Assembly (NCBI RefSeq): GCF_003173775.1
Contig: NZ_CP029552.1
Coordinates: 5,787,001-5,851,000 of the forward strand
Direction: 5' to 3'
Length of the DNA stretch: 64,000 nt
Source of the DNA: Methylobacterium sp. 17Sr1-1
GTDB taxonomy: Bacteria > Pseudomonadota > Alphaproteobacteria > Rhizobiales > Beijerinckiaceae
Shown here: positions 45,780 through 56,600 of the stretch, in pieces
Layout: every line of letters begins with the position of its first letter
Numbering within the stretch: position 1 is the first letter of the stretch
The notes under the pieces: generated by a model
Told to the model about the DNA's origin: nothing
The model's input: the letters and a program-made list of their open reading frames with translations, nothing else
Database searches by the model: none
Position numbers and translations under genes: made by a program

Positions 45780-46018
45780 CGATGTCGATCCTCGGCTCGG
45801 AGGTAGCGAAGGGCCGCCTGACCGGCGAGGTGGAAGCTCACGCCCGCGACGGGGAGAAGTCCTCCGCCGTGGGCGAACCCGTCGTAGCGACCCTGCGTGA
45901 TCGGGATCACGAAGGCCGCCCCGACCACCGCGATGGCCAGTGAGTTGAACACCGAGGCGAGCAGCTTGGCTCCCTCGTTGAAGCGTTCGGCACGATGCTT
46001 CTGGTCGCCCTTCGGCAT
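45776..46018 (-). CDS. Small two-segment membrane protein
   Basis: An 80-residue protein: a charged start (MPKGDQKHRAERFNEGAKLL), hydrophobic segment SVFNSLAIAVVGAAFVIPI, a glycine-rich turn (GRYDGFAHGGG) and a second segment (LLPVAGVSFHLAGQAALRYL). No family recognised. Divergent from hslVU by about 170 bases and co-translated with the tiny gene downstream. Function unknown. Confidence 0.65.
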   Translation of the reverse strand: MPKGDQKHRAERFNEGAKLLASVFNSLAIAVVGAAFVIPITQGRYDGFAHGGGLLPVAGVSFHLAGQAALRYLRAEDRHR

Positions 46019-46187
46019 CGGGTATCCGGCGGGAGCGCGAAGGCGGTGACTCGCGTCGCGCTTGCCTATGACCTTACGTCATGATTGTGGTCCAGTGCGA
46101 CGGGCGCTGCCCCCGCTGGACGAACGCGCCGCGAGCCCCCACCTACGCCGCAGCACGACGCGAGACAGCCTGCCCGGAGAGACATCC

Positions 46188-46751
46188 TTGGCCAACGACG
46201 ACGCGGGGGGCGCCCCCCGCATGCATGCGACGACGATCCTGATGGTGCGCAAGGGCGGCCGGGTGGTGATCGGGGGCGACGGGCAGGTCAGCCTCGGCCA
46301 GACCATCGTCAAGGGCAACGCCCGCAAGGTCCGGCGGCTGGCCAAGGGCGCGGTGATCGGGGGCTTCGCCGGCGCCACCGCCGACGCCTTCACGCTGTTC
46401 GAGCGGCTGGAAGCCAAGCTCGAGCAGTATCCGGGTCAGCTCACCCGCGCCTGCGTCGAGCTGACCAAGGACTGGCGCACCGACCGCTACCTGCGCCGCC
46501 TCGAGGCGATGATGCTGGTCGCCGACAAGGACGTGAGCCTGCTCCTCTCGGGCGCCGGCGACGTGCTGGAGCCCGAGGGCGGCGTGATGGCGATCGGCTC
46601 TGGCGGCAACTACGCGCTCGCCGCCGCCCGCGCGCTGGAGGAGCAGGACCTCGACGCCGAGGCGATCGTGCGCCGCGCCATGCGGATCGCCGCCGAGATC
46701 TGCGTCTACACCAACGGCAGCCTGGTGATCGAGAGCCTGGACGCGGCGTAA
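46188..46751 (+). CDS. hslV: ATP-dependent protease peptidase subunit HslV
   Basis: A 187-residue protein, the beta-type N-terminal nucleophile peptidase of the HslUV protease. After a short propeptide the active threonine is Thr15 in [14 protein letters not shown], with lysine and glycine motifs [26 protein letters not shown] and the C-terminal [19 protein letters not shown] stretch ([16 protein letters not shown]). The start is TTG at 46188, supported by GGAGAGAC upstream; an internal ATG at 46221 would leave only two residues before the active-site threonine and is an alternative. It forms a dodecamer capped by HslU, encoded next. Confidence 0.93.
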   Translation: MANDDAGGAPRMHATTILMVRKGGRVVIGGDGQVSLGQTIVKGNARKVRRLAKGAVIGGFAGATADAFTLFERLEAKLEQYPGQLTRACVELTKDWRTDRYLRRLEAMMLVADKDVSLLLSGAGDVLEPEGGVMAIGSGGNYALAAARALEEQDLDAEAIVRRAMRIAAEICVYTNGSLVIESLDAA

Positions 46752-46805
46752 GGCGCCCGCCTCCCTCACCCTCCCATCCGGCCGCGAGACCCCGTAAAGT
46801 ATCCC

Positions 46806-48119
<1,314 letters not shown>

Positions 48120-48130
48120 ACGATGCCAAC

Positions 48131-48185
48131 ACCCTCCTGGTCATCCCGGGTGTCGCTTTCGCGGTCCCGGGATGACCAGGAGGGT
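48131..48185. repeat. TCATCCCGGG palindromic repeat, 20-bp perfect arms
   Basis: Arms ACCCTCCTGGTCATCCCGGG (48131-48150) and its exact complement (48166-48185) around a 15-base loop, between the convergent hslU and hydrolase genes, where it can end transcription of both. The core GTCATCCCGGG is shared with the longer element at 60171, so it belongs to a repeat family. Confidence 0.8.
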
Positions 48186-48227
48186 GGAAGCGTCGTCGAG
48201 CCGAGTCGGAGGTGGTCGAAGCTCGTC

Positions 48228-49289
48228 TCACCCTTCCCACACCTGCCCCGGCCTGAGCGCCAGGAACTGGTCCGCCGGCACCTCCGCCTCGGCCAGTGCC
48301 CGCCCGAGAGCCTCCGCCGGCTCGCCCGCGCCCTCGTTGGTGAGCCGGAACGTGCCCCAGTGGTGGCCGAGCGCCTGCTCGGCGCCGACCTCGCGAAAGG
48401 CCCGCACCGCCTCCTCCGGGTTCATGTGCTGGGCCTGCATGAACCAGCGCGGCTCGTAGGCGCCGATCGGCAGGGTGGCGAGGCGCGGCGCGCCGAAGCG
48501 CTCGCGCACCGACCGGAAGACCGCGCCGTCGCCGTAGCCGGTATCGCCGACGTGGTAGAGCACGCCCGCGGGCGTGGTGAGCACGAAGGCGCACCACAGC
48601 GCCATGCGCCGGTCGTTCACGCCCCGCGCCGACCAGTGGTAGGCCGGCACCAGGTGCACGGCGATGCCGCCGCCGAGATCGACCGAGCCGCCCCAGTCCC
48701 GGGTCTCCACCGGGATCGTGGCGTCGTAGGTGCGGATGATCGCGTCGTTGCCGAGCGGCGCCACGAAGGTCGGCGCGTGCTCGGCCCAGAGGCGGGCGAG
48801 GACCGGCCCGTCGAGATGGTCGTAGTGGTTGTGGGTGATCAGCACCGCGTCGATCGGCGGCAGAGCCGCGAAGGCGATGCCCGGCGGGTTGGCGCGCTTC
48901 GGGCCGGCGAAGCCCACCGGGCTCGCGCGGCGGGCATAGACCGGGTCGACCAGGATGTTGCGGCCTGCGACCTGGACCAGCAGGCTGGCATGCCCGATAT
49001 GGACCACCCGCAAGTCGTCGACCCGCTCGGGCGGCGTGTCCTGCGGAAACGGGCTCGGGACCCGCGCCGGCCAGGCCTCGCGGCCGCCGCCGAGCTGCCA
49101 GCGCGCCAGCTCGCCCGCGGCCTTGTCCGTCGGCTGCCCCGGCGAGAAGAACCGCACGCCGTCGAAATGATCGCTGACCGGACCCCGGTAATAGGGGTTG
49201 CGGCTGCGCCGATGGGCGGCGTAGCCGACTCCGCCGAGCGTCATCACCGTCATGGCGCTGGCGAGCTTGAGGAAGCCACGGTTCTTCAT
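48228..49289 (-). CDS. Exported metallo-beta-lactamase-fold hydrolase (NAPE-PLD-like)
   Basis: A 353-residue protein with an N-terminal signal or anchor (MKNRGFLKLASAMTVMTLGGVG). The metal-binding signature is ITHNHYDHLDGPV (HxHxDH), then more metal ligands in VPAYHWSARG, YHVGDTGYGDG and LGHHWGTFRL. Fold and motifs match the family of N-acylphosphatidylethanolamine-hydrolysing phospholipase D-like enzymes and UlaG-like lactonases. The reaction is not predictable from sequence. Convergent on hslU. Confidence 0.85.
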   Translation of the reverse strand: MKNRGFLKLASAMTVMTLGGVGYAAHRRSRNPYYRGPVSDHFDGVRFFSPGQPTDKAAGELARWQLGGGREAWPARVPSPFPQDTPPERVDDLRVVHIGHASLLVQVAGRNILVDPVYARRASPVGFAGPKRANPPGIAFAALPPIDAVLITHNHYDHLDGPVLARLWAEHAPTFVAPLGNDAIIRTYDATIPVETRDWGGSVDLGGGIAVHLVPAYHWSARGVNDRRMALWCAFVLTTPAGVLYHVGDTGYGDGAVFRSVRERFGAPRLATLPIGAYEPRWFMQAQHMNPEEAVRAFREVGAEQALGHHWGTFRLTNEGAGEPAEALGRALAEAEVPADQFLALRPGQVWEG

Positions 49290-49363
49290 GCGGGGGGAGA
49301 TGATCGGCGGAAGGCCGAGGTCAAGGTGCGCTGCCGGGGACCCTTCGCCGCGCCCCAGATGGA

Positions 49364-49425
49364 TTGCGTCAGGCCAAAGGATCGCTACATTCGGATCATC
49401 GGCAACAACAGGAAGGAGGTGATCC
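49364..49425 (+). promoter_or_regulatory. Candidate promoter and complete anti-Shine-Dalgarno complement upstream of a 23-codon ORF
   Basis: TTGCGT (49364) and TACATT (49386) are 16 bases apart, and AGGAAGGAGGTGATCC (49410-49425) follows. The last 12 of those bases are the exact complement of the 3' end of 16S rRNA, far longer than the usual ribosome site. A GTG starts two bases later. Confidence 0.55.
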
Positions 49426-49426
49426 A

Positions 49427-49498
49427 GTGTCTCATTGTCATCAGCCGCGGTCGTCTGCGCACCGGACCTGGATCGTCGCCTCCGGCTTCACGGCCTGA
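49427..49498 (+). CDS. Possible 23-codon small ORF with an extreme ribosome-binding site
   Basis: GTG-started frame reading VSHCHQPRSSAHRTWIVASG followed by FTA and TGA. The only argument for translation is the 12-base anti-SD complement in ideal position (seven bases from AGGAGG to GTG). It could be a leader peptide, a ribosome-engaging regulatory RNA, or chance. An overlapping frame opens at ATG 49360 and runs to 49537 across the same site. The transcript runs towards the leftward PilZ gene. Function unknown. Confidence 0.45.
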   Translation: MSHCHQPRSSAHRTWIVASGFTA

Positions 49499-49640
49499 GC
49501 GTACGACGAATACTCCAGGATCGGTGAGATCCTGACAGATCGATCAGTCGGACCGCGGTTCGGCAATGGAAGGGCTGCTCCGGCGACGGGGCGGCCCTTC
49601 GTTCGTTCTGGAAGGCGGCGACCACGCCCGCACCATCCGC

Positions 49641-50042
49641 TCAGAGCTCGCGATCGAGCACCATCGCCTCCGCCACCTTCAGCTGGCGGCGCAGGGAGGC
49701 GTTCTCGGCCTCCAGCTCGCGGATGCGGGTGAGCAGCATCGCCGGGGTCGTATCCGGCGCGCTCGCCGCCGCCGGGTGGGCCGCCTCCTCCGCGAAGGTC
49801 ACGCCGATGCTGTCGGCCCTGCGCCAGCGGAGCGTCGCCTTGTGGGTGCGGTCCTTGGCCGGGATGATCAGGTCGAAACCGTCCGGCAGCGTCGCGGTCT
49901 GGCTGAGCACCAGCCGGGCGCCCGAGGCGGAGAGATCCCGGACGAGGCAATCCATGGTGGAGTTGCCGTTGTTGAAGACGATACGTCCCTTCAGGAACGT
50001 CCGCAGGCGGGTCTCCCTGCGCAACTCGGACATGTCGGACAT
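49641..50042 (-). CDS. PilZ domain protein with C-terminal coiled coil
   Basis: A 133-residue protein. The PilZ domain has RRETR at residues 8-12 and DLSASGARL at 36-44, the two halves of the cyclic di-GMP-binding signature RxxxR and D/NxSxxG. The C-terminal 25 residues (MLLTRIRELEAENASLRRQLKVAEA) form a leucine-zipper-like coiled coil. It is expected to bind cyclic di-GMP and pass the signal to a partner through the coiled coil. Similar short proteins are numerous in Methylobacterium. Confidence 0.85.
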   Translation of the reverse strand: MSDMSELRRETRLRTFLKGRIVFNNGNSTMDCLVRDLSASGARLVLSQTATLPDGFDLIIPAKDRTHKATLRWRRADSIGVTFAEEAAHPAAASAPDTTPAMLLTRIRELEAENASLRRQLKVAEAMVLDREL

Positions 50043-50178
50043 GGCGGACAGCCCCGTTCGGCCTCGCGGGTTTCGGATGCCGCAATCATGCCGCGACGAC
50101 CTTAAGGAATGCTCGCCGGGATCTCGGAGTCAGGCGGGTCACCGTGCAGGAAACGGGGGGTTCCGCCATGGTGCACCT

Positions 50179-50406
50179 TCAGCCCTGCGCCGGGGACATG
50201 TTCTGGAACAGGTAGAAGCCGTTGAAGCGCACCGCGGTCGCGGCGGCCGCGCCGTCGAAGCCGGTGGGTTCGGGCGTGCTGCCGTCGAGCTTGCCGCCGA
50301 AGGCCCAGCGCGCCTCGGTGACGAAGGCCGGCACGGCGTAATCCTCCGGCACCGCGCAGACCAGGCCGTCGAGACCTTTCAGGCAGAACAGGTTGTAGCT
50401 TCGCAT
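50179..50406 (-). CDS. Small conserved-looking protein of unknown function
   Basis: A 75-residue protein MRSYNLFCLKGLDGLVCAVP, then EDYAVPAFVTEARWAFGGKL and a C-terminal RFNGFYLFQNMSPAQG. No known domain; sequence is varied, without low complexity, so likely real. GGAGG lies about eight bases before ATG 50406; an upstream in-frame ATG (50436) lacks a site. Neighbours (PilZ gene, isochorismatase-like gene) give no clue. Confidence 0.6.
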   Translation of the reverse strand: MRSYNLFCLKGLDGLVCAVPEDYAVPAFVTEARWAFGGKLDGSTPEPTGFDGAAAATAVRFNGFYLFQNMSPAQG

Positions 50407-50634
50407 CGGATCGCCTCCGCTCGCAGGTGCTGCCATGGCGTCCAGTCGTTAACGGCCGATTGGGCCGAGACTATGTCAGCCCGGATCGCCGCGCGCTACC
50501 GCAATCTCAGCCATGACGCTGCGTCCTGACGCGCAGAAACCAACCTCATCACGAAATCGTGCGAGTCGGGAACCGCGGAACGACACGCGACACGAGGCCG
50601 ATACCGGCGAGAGACGTGATGCTGCGCTACATCA

Positions 50635-51276
50635 TCACCTCGGTAACTGCGAAACATTCCAATTGTGCAGGATCTGATCGGTCGTGGCCACTTCGAGCTG
50701 CTGGCCGAAGCGTTGCCGGTAGAGCGTCATCATCGCGTCGTGGGTCTCGTCCGAGGAGGAGCAGACCGCGTCCGTCGCGAGCACGATGCGGTAGCCGCGG
50801 TCGACCGCGCCGAGCACGGTGGCGAGCACGCAGACGTCGGTCTCGCCGCCGGTGATCACCAGGGTCTCGGCCCGGCGCTTCCGCAGCGCGGTCTCCAGGC
50901 CGGGCTCCATCCAGGGCGAGTACACGGTCTTGTCGACGGTCTCGGCCGGCGGCGTCAGCGCGGCCAGCTCCGGCACCAGCGCCACCATGTCCGCCCCGAG
51001 CCGCTCGACCGTCATCTCGGCCCAGCGCTCCCAGTAGCGCTTCCAGCAGCCCCGCCCCTCCCCGGGACGTTGTGCCGGGACGAAGCGGGTGAACACAGTG
51101 CGCTCCGGCACGGCGGCCGCGAGGTGCAGGACCCGCGGCAGCACCCGGCCCATCCAGGGCGTGTGCCAGGCGGTCTCACGGGCAAACAGGTTCTGCATGT
51201 CGACGCAGACATGCACCGCCCGCTCGTCGAGCGGGCCGTTCGGCAGGACGTCGGTGTCGGAGGGCGTGGCGGCCAT
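50635..51276 (-). CDS. Isochorismatase-like cysteine hydrolase
   Basis: A 213-residue protein of the isochorismatase fold with the catalytic set Asp26 (VCVDMQNLF), Lys116 (VDKTVYSPW) and Cys149 (GGETDVCVLATVLGAVDRGY). Enzymes of this family hydrolyse amides or vinyl ethers such as nicotinamide or isochorismate; the lack of more specific motifs prevents a choice. NAD synthase is encoded nearby in the same direction, so nicotinamide metabolism is one idea, unproven. Start ATG 51276. Confidence 0.88.
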   Translation of the reverse strand: MAATPSDTDVLPNGPLDERAVHVCVDMQNLFARETAWHTPWMGRVLPRVLHLAAAVPERTVFTRFVPAQRPGEGRGCWKRYWERWAEMTVERLGADMVALVPELAALTPPAETVDKTVYSPWMEPGLETALRKRRAETLVITGGETDVCVLATVLGAVDRGYRIVLATDAVCSSSDETHDAMMTLYRQRFGQQLEVATTDQILHNWNVSQLPR

Positions 51277-51430
51277 CGGGCGGACTCCCATGCGAGGGGC
51301 TCGTCCCGGCCCCGGGGCCCGACCAACGCCTATACTCCCATGGGGTTTCTCTGCATCATTCCGCCGGCCGCTGACGGCCGGTGCCGAAGTGGTCACCGGC
51401 TCGGTGACGAAAATGATGCCAAGGCAAGAA

Positions 51431-51464
51431 GCGAGGCAGAGTTGCCTTGGCAACTCTGCCTCGC
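51431..51464 (-). terminator. Hairpin after NAD synthase gene; second copy of the AACTCTGC palindrome
   Basis: Perfect 16-bp arms (GCGAGGCAGAGTTGCC and complement, two-base loop) directly after the leftward NAD synthase gene. Downstream on the minus strand is TTCTTGCC, then GGCATCATTTTCG, which resembles GGATCATTTTCG after the copy at 4677. Termination is likely though the T run is poor. Confidence 0.7.
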
Positions 51465-51466
51465 GA

Positions 51467-53509
51467 TCAGCCCTGCGGGACGTTGCGCTCCAATTCGTCG
51501 AGCCAGATGCGGGCATTGGCGTCGGAGGGCGCGCGCCAGTCGCCCCGGGGCGAGAGGGCGCCGCCCGCCGCCACCTTCGGGCCGTTCGGCAGGGCCGAGC
51601 GCTTGAACTGGCTGAAGCCGAAGAAGCGGCGCAGGAACACCGCGAGCCAGGCCCGGATCTCCGGCAGAGCGTAAGTGCCCCGTTTCGCCTCCGGGAAGCC
51701 GGGCGGCCAGGGACCGCGGCCGGCATCCTCCCAGGCCATCAGCGACAGGAAGGCGATCTTCGACGGGCGGTAGCCGTAGCGCAACGTGTAGAACAGGTTG
51801 AAGTCCTGCAGCGCGTAGGGCCCGATCTTCGATTCGGTGCTCTGGATCGTCTCGCCCTCCCGCGCCGGCACCAGTTCGGGCGAGATCTCGGTGTCGAGGA
51901 TCGCCTCCAGGGTGCGGCCGACCTCCGGGCTGAACTGTCCGGACGCGATCACCCAGCGGATCAGGTGCTGGATCAGGGTCTTGGGCACCCCGGCATTGAC
52001 CGCGTAGTGGGACATCTGGTCCCCGACGCCGTAGGTGCACCAGCCGAGCGCCAGCTCCGACAGGTCGCCGGTGCCGACGACGATCGCGTCGTGCTGGTTG
52101 GCGAGGCGGAACAGGTAGTCGGTGCGCAAGCCCGCCTGCACGTTCTCGAAGGTGACGTCGTAGACCTCCTCGCCGCGCCCGAACGGGTGGCCCATGTCGG
52201 CGAGCATCTGCCGGGCGGCCGGCCGGATGTCGAGCTCGGCCGCGCGGGTGCCGAGCGAGGCCATCAGCCGGTGGGCGTTGGTCTTGGTCTCGTCCGAGGT
52301 GGCGAAGCCCGGCATGGTGTAGGTGAGGATGTCCGACCGCGGCAGGCCGAGCTGGTCGAAGGCGCGGGCCGCCACGATCAGCGCGTGGGTCGAATCGAGC
52401 CCGCCCGAAATGCCGATCACGACGCGGCGGGTGCCGATCGCCTGCAGGCGCTGGGCGAGGCCGGCGACCTGGATGTTGTAGCCCTCGTAGCAATCCTGGG
52501 CGAGGCGGGCGGGATCGGCCGGCACGAAGGGGAAGCGCTCGATCGTGCGACGGAAGCCGAGATCGGCGTCGGGCGGCGCCACCCGGAACGCGACCCGCCG
52601 ATAGGCCGGCGCGCCGGGCGTGAGCGCGGTCCGGTTGTCGTCGAAGCTGCCCATCTGGGCCCGCTCCTGGCGCAGGCGGTCGAGATCGATATCGGCGAGC
52701 GTCACCTGCGGCTCGGCGGGGAAGCGCGGTCCTTCCGCGATCACCTCGCCGTCCTCGTAGATCGCGGTCTGTCCGTCCCAGGCGAGGTCGGTGGTCGATT
52801 CGCCGGGGCCCGCCGCGGCGTAGATGTAGGCGGCCAGACACCGGGCCGAGGCCGAGCGGCAGAGCAGCGTCCGGCTCTCCGCCCGCCCGATGGTGATCGG
52901 GCTGCCCGAGAGGTTGGCGAGCACCGTGGCCCCACTGAGCGCGGCGAGCGCCGAGGGCGGCACCGGGATCCACATGTCCTCGCAGACCTCGACCCCGAGG
53001 ACGAGGCCGGGCAGGTCGTCGGCCGGAAACAGCAGGTCGGTGCCGAACGGCGCCTCGACATCGCCGATCCGGATCGTCTCGCCCGTCACCCCGGCGCCGG
53101 GGGCGAAGTGACGCTTCTCGTAGAACTCGCGGTAATTCGGCAGGTAGCTCTTCGGCACCACGCCGAGCAGCCGGCCGCGATGGATCACCGCGGCGGTGTT
53201 GTAGATCCGGTTGCGGTGGCGCAACGGCGCGCCGATCACCAGGACCGGCATCAGCCCGCGGCTCGCCTCGACGAGAGAGAGCAAAGCCGCCTCGACCCGC
53301 GCCAGCAGCGTCTCCTGCAGCAGCAGGTCCTCCAGCGCGTAACCCGACAGGCAGAGCTCCGGAAACACCGCCACCGCGACGCCGTCCCGGTCGCATCGTT
53401 CGGCCAGGCTCCGGATCTCGGCCGCGTTGGCGTCCGGATCGGCGATGTGGCTGCGGCCGACGCAGGCCGCGACGCGGGCGAAACCGTGCCGGTAGAGGGA
53501 TCGAAACAT
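51467..53509 (-). CDS. nadE: Glutamine-dependent NAD+ synthase
   Basis: A 680-residue two-domain enzyme of the usual length for the glutamine-dependent type. The N-terminal nitrilase-type glutaminase has the Glu-Lys-Cys triad in [36 protein letters not shown] and [15 protein letters not shown]. The C-terminal synthetase has the ATP-binding loop [16 protein letters not shown] and later [21 protein letters not shown]. It makes NAD from nicotinate adenine dinucleotide using ammonia from glutamine, in the cytosol. Divergent from ftsK. Confidence 0.95.
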   Translation of the reverse strand: MFRSLYRHGFARVAACVGRSHIADPDANAAEIRSLAERCDRDGVAVAVFPELCLSGYALEDLLLQETLLARVEAALLSLVEASRGLMPVLVIGAPLRHRNRIYNTAAVIHRGRLLGVVPKSYLPNYREFYEKRHFAPGAGVTGETIRIGDVEAPFGTDLLFPADDLPGLVLGVEVCEDMWIPVPPSALAALSGATVLANLSGSPITIGRAESRTLLCRSASARCLAAYIYAAAGPGESTTDLAWDGQTAIYEDGEVIAEGPRFPAEPQVTLADIDLDRLRQERAQMGSFDDNRTALTPGAPAYRRVAFRVAPPDADLGFRRTIERFPFVPADPARLAQDCYEGYNIQVAGLAQRLQAIGTRRVVIGISGGLDSTHALIVAARAFDQLGLPRSDILTYTMPGFATSDETKTNAHRLMASLGTRAAELDIRPAARQMLADMGHPFGRGEEVYDVTFENVQAGLRTDYLFRLANQHDAIVVGTGDLSELALGWCTYGVGDQMSHYAVNAGVPKTLIQHLIRWVIASGQFSPEVGRTLEAILDTEISPELVPAREGETIQSTESKIGPYALQDFNLFYTLRYGYRPSKIAFLSLMAWEDAGRGPWPPGFPEAKRGTYALPEIRAWLAVFLRRFFGFSQFKRSALPNGPKVAAGGALSPRGDWRAPSDANARIWLDELERNVPQG

Positions 53510-53548
53510 CGCGCTGGCAGCCCCTTCTCGCCGGAAAGCTCCTGGCTC

Positions 53549-53620
53549 TTAACGCGCCCATCCTTAACGCGCCCACGTGCTGCCCGGTACCGGCTCCCGT
53601 GCCTAATCGGGCGTTAACGA
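53549..53620. promoter_or_regulatory. TTAAC-containing direct repeats in the nadE-ftsK divergent region
   Basis: Two copies of TTAACGCGCCCA (53549 and 53564, 15-base period) and a third TTAAC at 53614 lie between the two divergent starts. TTAAC half-sites are those of the cell-cycle regulator CtrA, whose targets include division genes in Caulobacter; here spacing is 11 rather than 7 bases between TTAA units, so binding is only a possibility. Confidence 0.4.
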
Positions 53621-53681
53621 TGCCGTGCCTAACTGGGGCCACGTACGCGGCCGCGGGCCGCCCACACATCAATTCGGCATC

Positions 53682-56600
53682 ATGAGACAATCGGGACGGC
53701 CACCCTTCTCCGACTCCTCGCCGCGCGGGCCCCAGCGGGTGCGCGATCATCTCCGCACGCCCGAGCGCCGGGAACGCCCCCTCGGCGTCCTCGCCCAGAC
53801 GGTGATGAATCTGCGGGCGCTCCTGGCCCGCCGCTTCGCGCCGCCCGCGCCCCCGCCCGCCCAACGGGACTACACCTTGAGCCGCCGTGCCACCCCGAGC
53901 TGGATGGCCGACGCCCTGGTGCGCCCCGACGCGGCCGAGCCCGGCGTCGCGCGGGCGGCCCCGCCCGAGCCGTGGAACCAGAGCCCGTTCGCTCCGGCCC
54001 CGGGCCCCGGGCGGACGGCCCCGTCCCAGGCTGCGTCCCAGACCGCCCCCCTCGCCGCCCCGGCGGGGAACTGGGCGCCGGATCCGGCGCTTGGGCCGGC
54101 GCCGATGCCCGACCCGCTCCTCTCGTCCCGGGCCGTCCCACCCGTCGCCCGCGGCAGCGCGCAGGCGCGCGACGCGGGAGAGCTTCCCGACGCGGCGCAG
54201 GCCTGGCCCCGGGATACCTATTCCCGGGATCCCGCCCCCCGGAGCCCCGCATACCAGGATCCCGCATACCAGGGCTCGCCGCCGCAAGCCGCCCGGCCGC
54301 CCATGCCCGAGCCCGTCGTGGTGCCGCCGGCCGAGCCGTTTCGGGCGCAGGCGCCCGATCCTGATCTCCCGGCAGAACCCGACATCCTCGCGCCCCCGGC
54401 GGTCATGGTCGCCCCGGAGGTGCCGGCGCCGCGCCACGCCGCGTCGTCGCATTGGGCGCCGGACCCGGCCCTGGTGCCCGAGGGCGGCTGGACCATGCCG
54501 ATCCCCCCTGCCGGCCCGGCCCGCGCCGTGCTGACCCGCGCCCGCCGCCGCGACGCGGAGCCCTCCGCCGCGGTTCCGGAGGCGCGGTCCCGACCGTCGC
54601 CGCAGGAGCCTACGCACGCCCGTTCGCCCGAGCGTCCGGCCGAGACCGGCGTGCGCTTCACCCGCACGCCCGACCACGTGCTGCAGGCGCGTCATCGCCG
54701 GCGCGAGCAGGCCCTGCGGGAGAAGGAGGAGGCCCTGCGCGCCGCCGAGGCCGAGGCCGAGGCCCGCGCCGCCGCCGAGCTCGCCGCCGCCGAGGCGGCC
54801 CGGGCCGAGGCCGAGGCGGCCCGCATCGAGGCCGAAGCCGCCGCGGCGGCGGCCGCGGTGCCGATCTGGCGCCAGCCCTTCGTCCTGCCCCCGGGTGTGC
54901 GCTTCACCCGCACGCCGGACCATCTCCTGCGCCATCCGCAGGAGGATTCCATCCGGGCCGAGGCCGTGCCGGAGGTCGCCGGGGGAGCGGAGCCGGCGGC
55001 CGGCGAGGCGGCGCCCGGGCCCGAGGCCTCCGACGCGGCGGCGCTCCCGGCGGCCGAGCCCGTCGCGACGGGGGAGGCCGTGGCGGCCGTCGTTCCGGAG
55101 GATGCTCCGGCATTCGCCGACAGCACGCAGCCGGTCGCGCTCGACATCGCCGCGCCCGCTTCCCTCCCGGCGGAGGAGGCGCCAGTCGCCGAGCCCGCGG
55201 GGATCGCGCCCGAATCCACCGCGTCCGAGCCCGCGGCCTCCGAGACCGCGTCGGCCGAGGCTGCGCCTCCCGCGCCGGATCTGCCGGCTCCGGAGCGGAC
55301 CGTCGCCGCGGAAGCACCGGTCGCACCGGCCCAGGTCTTCGACGTGCCGAACAGCGCCATCCTGGTGCCGGTCGACGTCTCGCATCTGCGCTCCCTGCCG
55401 CCGCGCCCGGTCTACACCCTCGACCGTCTGCTCCAGCACGACTGGACCTGCCCGCTGCCGACCGCCGCGGAGCAGGACAACCGGCCCGTTCCGGATCCGG
55501 TCGCGGACGAGGCGACCGCCGAGGTCCTGCCGGCAGCGGACGCCGCTCCGCCGGTCGAGCCCATGGTTGCCGAGGCCGTCGCCGCCGCGCCCGCGGCGCC
55601 GACCGGGATGCCGCCGACGGATCTGCCGCCGGACGTGCCTCTCGTGGGCTTGCCCCCGGTGGACTTCCATTCCATGGACCTGCCGCCCGAGCCCGTCGCC
55701 GGGACGGCCGTCGCGGCGGCGATGGAGATCGTCCCGGCGGTGAGCACGCCCGGGGACGAGGCGCATGAGGCGTTCGTCGCCGTGGAGCGGGACGTCGCGG
55801 CCGACCTGCCGCCCGCCGCGATCCTGCTGCCGGCGCCCGCCCCGATGCTGGCCCTCACCTACGCGCCGCTTCCGGAGACGGTGTTCCTGCCCGTGCCGGT
55901 GGAGTCCGAGCCCCCGGACGCGTCCCTTGCCGTCCCCGTCGCCCCCGAGGCGGTGGTGGAGGCCGCGGTCGGGATCGTGCCGGCCGTCGCCTCCGAGCCT
56001 GCACCCGCGCCTGCCTCGCCCTTGCCCGCCGCCCCCCTGCCCGCCGCCCCCCTGCCCGCGGCACCCTTGGCCTTCACGCCGGTACCGTGGTCGTTCATCG
56101 CCGCGGACGCGCTGCCGGTGACGCAGCCCGAGACGGCCCAGGTCCTGTCGGCCGGGACGCTTGCCTCGGCCCCTGCCGAAGGCCGGCCCGCGGCGGAACC
56201 GTCCGCCGAGCCCGCATCGCCCACCCCGCGGGGGGCGCAGCCCTTCGTCTACGTGCCGACCGGCCGCCTCAACGCGCCGCCCGCCCCGACCCTGCCGGCC
56301 CCGCCGCGCCCGCCGCGCATCATCCTGCCGATTGCCACGCCATCCGTCCCGGCCGCAGCGCCGTCGGAGCCGGTCGCCCCTCACGGCGCCCCCCCGGCGC
56401 CGGAGCCGGTCGCGGCGGCGCCGTCCTGGTCGCCCGTCACGGGAGCGATGCCGGCCACGGAGCCGCACGGCCTCGTCATCGGCACCGCGGGTCTCGATTG
56501 CGACCTCGGCCTCGACGCCGACGAGGATGGGGACGACGAGGACGACATCCTGGCGCCCGTCGCCACCATCCCGCTGCGCCAGGCCGCCCGCCTGCTCGAG

